In this document: one piece after another, positions 32,934 through 41,327 of the stretch
Layout of the letters: every line of letters starts with the position of its first letter
How positions within the stretch are numbered: the first letter of the stretch is position 1
Made by a program: the position numbers and the translations under genes
Assembly: GCA_032622095.1 (NCBI GenBank)
Contig: CP136064.1
Location: 39,856,426-39,920,425, forward strand
Reading direction: 5' to 3'
From: Siphonodentalium dalli
Lineage: Eukaryota > Mollusca > Scaphopoda > Gadilida > Siphonodentaliidae
Length of the DNA stretch: 64,000 bases
Notes under the pieces: model-generated
What the model saw: the letters and a program-made list of their open reading frames with translations, nothing else
The model's database searches: none
Told to the model about the DNA's origin: nothing

Positions 32934-33053
32934 ATTTGCCGCGCCTTCATGTTTGGTTTGGTTTATGTTTGGGACGAAGAACAGGCCGTGCCATATGGTT
33001 ACTATGGCGACCAGTGGATAGGATTCGATGACCAGCGAAGCATCAGAATGAAG
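32934..33053 (+). CDS. GH18 module 1, exon 5
   Basis: A 120-nt phase-0 exon encoding ICRAFMFG, WDEEQAVPYGYYGDQWIGFD and DQRSIRMK. It matches the GH18 insertion-domain end and the conserved P-Y-x-x-x-G-x-Q-W-x-G-[FY]-D-D segment. The acceptor is TTCGACAG and the donor AAG/GTATTC. The 9.2-kb intron before it carries the 205-bp array. Confidence 0.88.
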
Positions 33054-33793
33054 GTATTCATGAAACTATATGTCGTGGGATATAGTTATGGAAAAATTCA
33101 CATAACGCATTGCTGAATTACTGCAATAGCATGGCCGATTATATTAGTATATATGATTCCGAATACAAATAATAACCTCTGTTCAGTAGGCAGCGTGATT
33201 AAATGTAACTTTGATATCTTTAACTCGCTGTATAATCGGACAAAACATGCAAAATATGCAATACTTATGAGGATGTGAGTGAAAATGAGTTGCCACAGTG
33301 TCGAAAAATAATATAAGTACGTATACATCTGGAGATAATATTCTGGCCGCAAGGTATTGGCTTTTTAGAGCCATAAGCTGTCAGTACACATAGATAGACA
33401 GTTGTGAATGTTATCGATAAACGATGCTTTTGGAGAGCCATAGGGAAAGCAACATATAGCTCTAAGAAACGAAGAACCACCAAAACATGCGAGTTTATTA
33501 AAATCAGGGATTTTCACCTTTTTGAAAGCGACCAAATTAAAACATGACCTGCGTCCGTTGATGCGACTTTTGCTTGTATGGGTGGGGATGTGAACATTTC
33601 AACACTTGATGAGGTTAACTTGACATCTTTCCGATTCACAGCGGATTCACAAATTTCAATAACGCGCATGTGAATACACCATGCACAACCTCGCGTATCT
33701 GTTATTGTGTTCGATTGGTTTTGATTTCGCGATTTTGTATCAGTGTTTTCATAAAGATATTTTTTGCACAATCAACTTGCATTTCTTTATCAG
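33054..33793 (+). other. Module 1 intron 5
   Basis: A 740-bp intron with short unsupported frames on both strands and no repeat found. Confidence 0.6.
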
Positions 33794-33989
33794 ACAAATT
33801 GGGCAATGGACAAAGGCTTGGCAGGAGTTATGTTCTGGTCTCTTGATTTCGACGACTTTAAAGGAACATACTGTGGTCAAGGAGAATTCCCGCTGATACA
33901 TGCAATGAGATACACGATACAGGGCATCGTGCCAGATGACGCGGAACACTGCACAATGCCACCGGAGGCATTCAGAAGAGCCCCTCATG
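33794..33989 (+). CDS. GH18 module 1, exon 6 (end of barrel)
   Basis: A 196-nt exon encoding TNWAMDKGLAGVMFWSLDFD, DFKGTYCGQGEFPLIHAM and a tail DDAEHCTMPPEAFRRAPH. The GVMFWSLDFDDFKG strand holds the conserved substrate-stacking Trp that closes GH18 barrels. It starts in phase 0 and ends with one base in phase 1 at a strong donor (CATG/GTGAGT). With the other five exons the module is exactly 1191 nt, open throughout. If this donor is not used, the frame ends after about nine more residues. If it is used, the exon can join module 2 at 38667 in frame. Confidence 0.88.
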
Positions 33990-34256
33990 GTGAGTTCAGC
34001 AGTTCAACTTGCTTGTAATGGCATAGCAACTGGAAAGGCCAAAAATACAAGGAAACCGTTTTCACACGAGAAGCTGCCACGAATTACGCATATATATGCT
34101 AGCGTTCAAAATATTCGTTCCCATGGCGCCTGGCGCATGCATATTACTATAGACGAGCATAATTTTTATCATGCAACAACCCAGTTTTTGAAAACTCCCC
34201 ACCACTGTCATCATTTCACGATTCATCTGTCCCCCTCCTGTCTTCTACTTTCTCAC
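33990..34256. other. Start of the inter-module intron
   Basis: Unique sequence followed by a pyrimidine-rich tract. No chitin-binding (CBM14) exon was recognised here or in the rest of the inter-module region. Confidence 0.5.
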
Positions 34257-34296
34257 CCCCCCCCTCTCTCTCTCTCTTTCTCTTTCTCTCTATCTA

Positions 34297-34389
<93 letters not shown>
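34257..34389. repeat. (CT)n microsatellite
   Basis: An almost uninterrupted CT dinucleotide tract of about 130 bp with a short TCTA interruption near its start. Reading frames across it are low-complexity artefacts. Confidence 0.97.
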
Positions 34390-35052
34390 GCCGCCTGCTA
34401 TCCATAACACCATCTTCTCCCTGTTTTTCCATCCCTAACTCAAATTTAGCTATATGTCTCCATTTCTCCTAAAACCATTATTTCAACCTCTTCCCGTCTG
34501 ATCGATACCCCTCCCTCACTTATTGGGGAAGGGGGGCATGTCGCCAAATAGGAGAAGCCTTCATATAAGCCCTCGGGCTTGTTGTCTGGTTCTCGTTTCC
34601 ACACACTAACTCTTCTATTTTGTATATATGTGTCATCTGTATATTATGTTATTTTTTGGATTTGGAAATACAAAATATGTTTACACTAAAATATTCGTTT
34701 AGAATACAATAAAAGACATATTGCACACAGCAATGTCAATGCACGTATCCAGTCTTCTAGCCTTCCAGTCAGCATCAGTATATGTGATATTTGCCTACCA
34801 GAAGAGTAAACTGATAATTTATAATCTGATAAACAAAAGTGTTTCATTTGATTGTAATGGGGAATGCGCTTCATGATTTGATTAAAGCTTGTACTAAAAT
34901 GTTTCAAGTCGTAAAGAGATATTAGCTTCCATACTGTTCTCCACAATAGTGCATAGCATCTACAGTAGTCCTATAGCGGTATATTTAGGCTATGACTTAC
35001 CCACAATTTGTTTTGATAATCAAATCACGCTCACGTGTAATTTAGACATATA
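34390..35052. other. Inter-module DNA before the Tc1 element
   Basis: No recognised gene, exon or repeat copy. A minus-strand frame at 34686-34946 has no recognisable family. Confidence 0.45.
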
Positions 35053-35378
35053 TACACCTGGAAAAAAGTTAAGCACCACCTGATAATTTGATCATGACAG
35101 ACAAAACCAGTATGCTGGCTTAAAAACGGTGCAGTTTACACCAGAACCCGTTATATTTTCTGAAAGTTGATATATACGGTGATACAAAATTTCAACTACC
35201 CACACATTTTCGATAATTTAATCTGTATTATTGTGAGATATTACATTGCTTGTATTACTGACATAATTTGAGCACAATTTAAGTTTGGAGCCCCGGGCCG
35301 ACTAGACACATTTAGGAGGATACATGGTTGTTAAAAATGACAGTCAATTATCTCAGACGACATTCTGCGACACATACT

Positions 35379-36402
35379 TCAATAGCGTGTACATGAACCA
35401 CGTGATCGGATGACTGCCTGAACTCTCCGTCTCATGGTCCCTGTCAGACGTCTTATGCATTGTTGAGGTATGGTGTCCCATTCTCGGTGCAGAGCTTGTT
35501 CCAGTTCCTGTAGGTTTGCTACAGGAGGGTCCATCTTCTGTATTGTGCGCCCTATCTGGTCCCAGATGTGCACTGTCGGAATAAGGTCAGGACTATAGGT
35601 AGGCCAAGGGGTGGCTGTAATGGCATTATGTTGCAGGAAAGCTGTCACGTGCCTGGAACGGTGTGGTCTCGCGTTGTCATCCATGAAAACAGGTCTGCTG
35701 GCAAGCGAGTGGTCATCAAAGTGTGGTATTACGGTCGCATCCAAGATTTCATGCCTGTATCTCTCTCCGTTCAGGTTACCCCGCACTGTTATCGTGTCCA
35801 ATTTGCAGTCATGTGACAAACAACCCAAAATCATAATCGAACCTCCACCAAAGGGAACCTTGGGTTGAATGTTCTTAGGTGCATACGCAGTGTTTCGACG
35901 ACGCCACACCGAAGACGCCCATCAGTAACATGCAACAAGAACCTGCGTTCATCTTACCAGTGGATACTCCTCAAAGACCTAATGTTCCAATGACGTTGCG
36001 CTAAATACCATGCCAAATGAGCCCTCCGATGACGATCGAGCAGCCTTGGACGTTTGATCATCCCCCTTGACCTCAAACCTGCTGTTTTAAGTCGGTTTCT
36101 AACTGTGCTGTACGACAACCGTCTATGTGGCATACAGTCATTCTTCAGAAAAGTGCTTGTAGCAAGGGTTGTCGTAGTACCGATCGAAGCAGGCGCCGAT
36201 CTTCACGGTCTGACGTCACCAGAGGCCTTCCAGATCTTGGCCTGTCCTTCACCGCGTTGGTTTCCCTGTGTTTCTGTACCAATCTGCTGATAACTGAATG
36301 GTGGTACCCTAGCTGTCGACCTATAGCACTGCATGACATTCCGGCTGCAACCATGCCTATTATACGCCATCTTTCGCCATCAGATAAGCTTCTCCGAGCC
36401 AC
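35379..36402 (-). pseudogene. Tc1-like transposase, inactivated
   Basis: The N-terminal part (36402-36145) has a helix-turn-helix region (ERWRIIGMVAAGMSCSAIGR, VISRLVQKHRE) and the RSGRP linker, then loses frame. The C-terminal part (35909-35379) has PFGGGSIMILGCLSH, VFMDDNARPHRSRHV with the second catalytic Asp, and WPTYSPDLIPTVHIWDQIGR. In intact relatives the last motif reads SPDLNPIEHLW, with the third catalytic Glu; here Val stands at that place. Around 35955 the first-Asp motif is preceded by an in-frame stop. Frameshift, stop and lost acidic residue together make it inactive. Confidence 0.88.
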
Positions 36403-36750
36403 AGCACCACGAAAATGAATATGTGAGGTCAGTACGAGTTTAGATTAAGCTCGTTTTGACCCGACATGAAAGTGTTCTCATGGCAAATCACGACTGGTTT
36501 GCTGTGAACACGACTTACGCGAGCTATGCGCGTCACAGTTGAGTGCACATATTGTCATTTCATCGCTGGATAATTACGCCACCTGTGGTGTATCTAGCGG
36601 CTGATATTTTGATATTGCGTGGTGGACAGGATTCTTGTGGGGCTTTTATTTATAGAGTTGGAAATTCCGTTTATTTAAAAGTCGGAACTACGCGACCAGT
36701 AGGCCAAGTCCAGTAAAACGGTTCGTTATAGGTGCTGGTTGTTATTGTTA

Positions 36751-38075
36751 TTTTAACGGAATTCTGAGTTGGTCATTCGCGAAACCAATATATTTTATAT
36801 TCTATAATTAAAACCGTGGGTATATAATATATGATCCTCTTTATGGATATTGTAGGAAGGTAAATTTAGCTAAAGCGGTGGGATATCTTGCAAGACAACA
36901 CATTTCGGTTTGCGCTATAACTGCTCAATGTTTTAAGGTGTTACACAACGTCTGATAAAAAGAGTTCTATCTGGAATATTCACACTATTTTTTCAGAGAA
37001 CATGCATAGAGTAAACATAGTACTATCGGACTATCGTAAAGTAGTTCCGTTTAATTCGGGATTAATTAACCCTCAGACTGCCGAAACTGCCGACAATAAA
37101 TTCGCTTGTTCATGTCCCTCGAAAATCAAACTTGCCTGTTTAGAGGTCCGATTTTCGTGGCTAATGGTGATAGAATCACAATTTTTCAGTCAAGTTCATG
37201 GATAAATTACAAATATTACACTTAATCGGCTTATGTCCGCGGCCATAAACCTGCGTTTTGATAACAATTTATTTGAGACAAACTGTTGCGCGGGTATCAG
37301 TCGGCGCTTATCGGTTGAAGTTATTATAATCGTGCAGCCTGCACGTGCAACAAGTGTTCAAATACAACAGAAAAAAAAATACTATGTCAAATAAATAACG
37401 TGATCAATGGACAGACAAGTTTCATTTCCGTGGGACACGAAAAAGCGAATTTAATGTCGTCAGTTTCGGCAGTCTGAGGGTTTTAATTAATCTCCTTTAC
37501 GATATCCCGATAGGACTATGTTTACTCTATGTTCTCTGAAAAAAAATGGTGTGAATATTCCCGATAGAACTCTTTTTATCAGACGTTTTGTAACACATTA
37601 AAACATTGAGCAGTTAGCGCAATTTTCTGAAATTTCGGACTATTTCGTCTATAAAAATACGATGAGCAACTGAAAATATTTTTCAACATTCTGGAAGGGG
37701 TATATGTCCATGGTATATATGTTTAAAATTTCACGCATAAACTATGACAGATAACAAAGTTATAATTAGTTTTATAGGCCCACCATAAATCCCCTATAAT
37801 AAACGCATGCGGCCGTAAGCACATTGCTTTGCTGTGGATACTTTCGTTCCCAGCATGCATCATTCTCGCTATCTGTAAAATGTCTATGAACAATGGCTGT
37901 GCCATGCACTCTTAGCTTTGATCCGCATTTAGAAGCATTCTGGTGTGGCGACTGAGAAACCTGCAGTAATTTATAAGCCGTAGTTCATTGTATTAATTTG
38001 AAGAATTACTTTTCTTAACGGAATTCTGAGGCGGTCCATTCATGTAACCAATATATTTTATATTATGATTTATAT
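36751..38075. repeat. Pair of direct repeats flanking the foldback
   Basis: TTAACGGAATTCTGAG, followed by CCAATATATTTTATATT, occurs at about 36752-36811 and again at about 38016-38073 in the same orientation, with several substitutions. They bracket the foldback element and may mark a composite insertion or a local duplication. Confidence 0.55.
36903..37635. mobile_element. Foldback element with arms of about 200 bp inside the Tc1 element
   Basis: The left arm includes CTGCTCAATGTTTTAA, ACGTCTGATAAAAAGAGTTC, CATAGAGTAAACATAGT, TTAATTAA and TCAGACTGCCGAAACTG. The right arm (about 37415-37635) carries the same blocks inverted and in reverse order with modest divergence. There is no coding capacity, so it is a non-autonomous foldback or MITE nested in the Tc1 element. 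Confidence 0.75.
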
Positions 38076-38223
38076 TTATGGCTAATAATATGATCTTGGT
38101 GGCGTTACCATTTCTGACTATGGTTTTCTTGTTGTTATTGTTACCCAATAGTAGAGTTTTACTTCGTAAATCATTGGGATTTAGAATTAACTGGTTAACC
38201 CCAAATTCGCGTTCGTAACGCCA

Positions 38224-38300
38224 CAACGAACTGTTGCCCGCCCTGAATGAACTGTTGACTGGCTCCGAGCGAACTGTTGACTGGCCCGAACGAACTGGTA
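38224..38300. repeat. Short tandem repeat GAACTGTTGACTGGC
   Basis: Three imperfect copies of a unit of about 25-29 bp containing GAACTGTTG and CTGGC or CCCGC. Confidence 0.5.
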
Positions 38301-38378
38301 CATGGTTTGCAATTTCCGTGACGTTTCGGCTATTTCCGCAATGACCTGATTATATACAAGTAAATGTATTGGGTAACA

Positions 38379-38488
38379 AAGCAATTATTTCATGTGTCTT
38401 TTGGGAACAGGCAAATTTGTTGTCCCTCGGTATATACCGAGGGACAACAATTTTGCCTGTTCCCAAAAGACACATGAAATAATTGCTT
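38379..38488. repeat. 110-bp near-perfect palindrome
   Basis: Arms of 55 bp meet at GGTATATACC (centre between 38433 and 38434). Reading both arms outward I find one mismatch (AAATTTG against AAAATTG). There is no loop, so the strand can extrude as a cruciform. It lies about 90 bp from the right end of the Tc1 element. Confidence 0.9.
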
Positions 38489-38666
38489 AATGCCACTGCG
38501 CACATTATTTTAACAAATACGGCTTGAGTCGCACATCAGTAAATGCATTTCTCGGGTGGTGCTTAACTTTTTTCCAGGTGTATAGTTTATTGTTTGTTTC
38601 CTGTGTTAACCCGAATCAGCACACAATATTCAATTTGCGATAGTATAGTTTCATTAATTTTTACAG

Positions 38667-39118
38667 ATCCAGATTTTAGAGTTCTATGCTATTTCACCAA
38701 CTGGTCACCACAAGTCCCGGTTTCTGACGTTCAATTTCGGTTATCCAACGTCAACCCATCACAGTGCACACATTTCATGTTCTCATTTGCTAAAATCAAC
38801 ACCAATAACCTTACGTTATACCAAGCGTTGGAAGGTGACGAATATCCTAAACCTGGAGAAAGCCAGAAACCTTTATACGAACAAACATGGGACATGAAGA
38901 AAAAGAATCCAGACTTACTGAATATCCTGACAATAGGTGGCTCAAGTGGTGGGTCTGTGGGATTCATCAAGGCCGTGCAGAATGACGAATCCAGAGCAAG
39001 ATTTGCTGTAAACGTTATAAAATTTCTTCGTAAAAATCGCTTCGACGGGCTGGATGTTGACTGGGAATTTCCAGGAGAGCCACCGTACACTAAAGAAAAA
39101 TTCGCCGAACTCTTACAG
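38667..39118 (+). CDS. GH18 chitinase-type module 2, exon 1
   Basis: This is the N-terminal half of a second GH18 barrel: VLCYFTNWSPQ, THFMFSFAKIN, NILTIGGSSGG and FDGLDVDWEFPG, with the complete DxxDxDxE catalytic signature. The acceptor TTTTTACAG ends at 38666. As in module 1 the exon begins in phase 1 and ends in phase 0 at ACAG/GTAAAT, 452 nt long. Splicing from the phase-1 donor at 33989 would give an in-frame Asp at the junction. The open frame also runs upstream to an ATG at 38594, but it would read through the acceptor tract, so I prefer the spliced start. Confidence 0.9.
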
Positions 39119-39141
39119 GTAAATTGTTCTTATTGCGTGGT

Positions 39142-39537
39142 TTAACCCTTTACCCAATGGGCCCTGTGCCAATGCATTCTCTTATATATGCGAGTCGACA
39201 ATAGGTCGCCTCGCATATATAAGAGAATGCATTGGCTTAACACATTAAAAATTATAAAATTGTTAAAGAATGTAAGAAAAAATGGTAAAAAGTGTTAAAA
39301 AAAGTTTTTTTTTAGGCCAATGCATTCTCTTATATATGCGAGGCGACCTGTGGTCGACTCGCATATATAAGATAATGCATTGGCACAGGGCATAACTATA
39401 ACCATCACAATGTGGTCAATGAGCCGGTTCCAATGATATCCATATTTGTATGGTTGTATTGAGACAGACCCAAGATATTTTAGGCTGTTGAAGCTTTATT
39501 TGGCCGGTTTTGGCCGGTTTGTTGGGTAAAGGGTTAA
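39142..39537. mobile_element. piggyBac-type MITE (TTAA), copy 2
   Basis: It has the same ends (TTAACCCTTTACCCAA ... TTGGGTAAAGGGTTAA) and the same two internal hairpins as the copy at 9458-9857, with only a few differences. It sits 23 bp after the splice donor of module 2 exon 1 and accounts for nearly half of that 853-bp intron. Confidence 0.9.
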
Positions 39538-39799
39538 TGTGAATATCGTGCAAAACTGTGGAGTCATACCCATAAGTATGACATCATGGGTTTCGTCAAT
39601 AAATCTCTGACTTGTATAAGCATCAGAGTCATCTGATGTTTTCACACTCGATTGTCATAAATTGTGTATCTTTATGGCAAAACCTTATTAATACATTACT
39701 TACGAACTGCTAGGCAATTTGCATGCATGTAGCTTTTACAAAGTTTTTTAAAACTACATTATAATGCTGAATACAATGACAAAATTCCTGAGTTTAACC

Positions 39800-39863
39800 G
39801 TCATAGCAATATTAAGGGCAAAAGTCATAGCAATATTAAGGGCAAAAGTCATAGCAATATTAA
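39800..39863. repeat. 24-bp tandem repeat, 2.7 copies
   Basis: GTCATAGCAATATTAAGGGC plus AAAA is repeated exactly at 39800 and 39824, with a partial third copy at 39848, in module 2 intron 1. Confidence 0.92.
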
Positions 39864-39971
39864 AATTCTCTCAGCCGAATATCACTAGTATTGGCTCCAT
39901 ACCGGGGTCTTCCATTATTTTATACAGATAATGCATGATAATAATTTTAGTTTTCTTTTCTTCGTTTTTAG

Positions 39972-40096
39972 GAACTAAGATGCCAGTTTGAGAGAGATGC
40001 AATCATGACCGGTTCGCGGCGGTTGCTTTTGTCTGTAGCGACATCTGTGTCGGAGGATCAACTGGATGCAGGTTATGACATGGGTAAAATATCAAG
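39972..40096 (+). CDS. GH18 module 2, exon 2
   Basis: A 125-nt exon encoding ELRCQFERDAIMTGSRRLLL, SVATSVSEDQLDAGYDM and GKISR. Length and phases equal those of the module 1 exon at 6936-7060. The donor is AAG/GTTGGT, slightly weaker than its counterpart but usable. The strand LLLSVATSV corresponds to LILTIAAGV. Confidence 0.88.
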
Positions 40097-41173
40097 GTTG
40101 GTGAATTGATATCCATTTTACCCTTTCCCACTCAGTACATAAAAGCATACATCGGAATGGTCTCGTATTGGTCTGGATGGGTTTTCAGGAAAAATAAGCA
40201 GACGACAGATAGTACAAGTATAGACGGAGTAATATTTATTTGAGGGAAATGTTCAGAAAATAAGTTCAACAAACGACCGTTTCATAAAAGTAACTACTCG
40301 TCAGCGAAAATTTAGTATAAAAATGTACTCATTGCATATTTTATTTTTTGTTTGTTTTGGCAGCCATTTGCAGATCTATTGTTTTTAAAGGAAAGCGCAC
40401 CATAAAACTACATAATGTCTGAAAAGATGAATCAGTAATGAGTATTTATGTCTGTCAGATTATTGAAAACGTGGTTGAATAATATTTATGTTGTTTTATG
40501 TTGTTTTAGTCCTTTACCCGGTGAAAAAATAGTTCTGCAAATGGTTGCCAAGAAACTAAAATATGAAATGAAAAATGCTTGATTTATTTTCTCGTAGACA
40601 GTACTTATTTCAGATGGTAGACTGAGCGCATACCCTAGTTGTGTTCATAGTCTAGACAATGCAGTGTGTTTTTGAAAGTATTTCCTGTAAAACTGTCTAT
40701 CGACTTACCAAAACGAAGACTTACATGAAAAATTTGTTTTGTTTTTTAAATCCACTTTTTAACATATCTCCTATACATGTATTGTGAGGGTAAACACGTG
40801 TTGTTATAATACTATAGGATACATTGGTTATAAAGGATAATGATTTTTCACTTCAAAATGATTGTTTGAAATTGAGATTTTTTGAAAACACAAGCCTTCT
40901 TTAATTGAGTTATGATCTGGAGCAGAACCCGAACCGATTTTATTCTTTTAAATGAGCGCAATTTAGTCGCTACAGGTGCCGTCAATAAATTATTGTACAT
41001 ACAGACACTGTCTTGTGTTTCATTAATTTGCGTGTAGTTTCTTCATTTATGTTCTGCCTAGAAATTATATTGCATTGCATTCTTTGTCCTCGATTACTTC
41101 AAATGGAATATAGGCTACACGTCCTTGCTATGGGTCAAAATGCGGAATAATAAAACACAATTATTATTTACAG
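40097..41173 (+). other. Module 2 intron 2
   Basis: A 1077-bp intron. The corresponding intron of module 1 is 15.5 kb. No element or gene recognised. Confidence 0.65.
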
Positions 41174-41324
41174 GGTTGTTGACTTTGCAAACCTCATGGC
41201 TTATGATTTTATGGGTCCCTGGAACAAGATAGCAGGATTCAACAGTCCACTATTTCCTAGAAAAGGCGATCCTAGGTTCAGCCCAGAGCTCAGTCAGGTA
41301 AGGTTCAGCCCAGAGCTCAGTCAG
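41174..41324 (+). CDS. GH18 module 2, exon 3, with duplicated 3' end
   Basis: It encodes (R)VVDFANLMAYDFMGPW, GFNSPLFPRKGD and PRFSPELSQ, the counterpart of the exon at 22540-22663. The exon ends at 41297 with donor CAG/GTAAGG (124 nt, as in module 1). A second identical end follows, giving an alternative donor CAG/GTAATA after 41324. Using the second adds nine residues (VRFSPELSQ) without changing frame. The next coding exon is not in the window; the following intron is the 15-bp satellite. Confidence 0.85.
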
Positions 41325-41327
41325 GTA
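41274..41327 (+). repeat. 27-bp tandem duplication spanning exon end and splice donor
   Basis: The 27-mer AGGTTCAGCCCAGAGCTCAG + TCAGGTA occurs twice without a mismatch (41274-41300 and 41301-41327). Each copy contains a complete exon end and GTA donor. Confidence 0.97.

Larger units (their letters stand above)
35055..38580 (-). mobile_element. Tc1/mariner-type element, 3.5 kb, TA-flanked
   Basis: The termini are perfect 26-bp inverted repeats beginning CACCTGGAAAAAAGTTAAGC, with TA on both sides (35053-35054 and 38581-38582), the mark of Tc1/mariner insertion. The transposase remnant lies at 35379-36402 on the minus strand. Typical elements are 1.3-1.7 kb; this one has about 2 kb of additional DNA between the transposase start and the right end, including the foldback at 36903-37635 and the palindrome at 38379-38488. 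It fills most of the intron between the two GH18 modules. Confidence 0.88.

Noticed and set aside
33936-34472. 178-codon plus-strand frame through the CT microsatellite
   Set aside because: It overlaps the last exon of module 1 in another frame and consists mostly of Leu-Ser low-complexity sequence from the CT repeat.
35568-35868. Plus-strand frames opposite the Tc1 transposase
   Set aside because: They are antisense shadows of the transposase remnant; the minus strand carries the recognisable DDE motifs.
38594-38666. ATG at 38594 as the start of an independent second chitinase
   Set aside because: The frame reads through a good polypyrimidine-AG acceptor at 38666, and the phase agrees with module 1. 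It remains a minor possibility.
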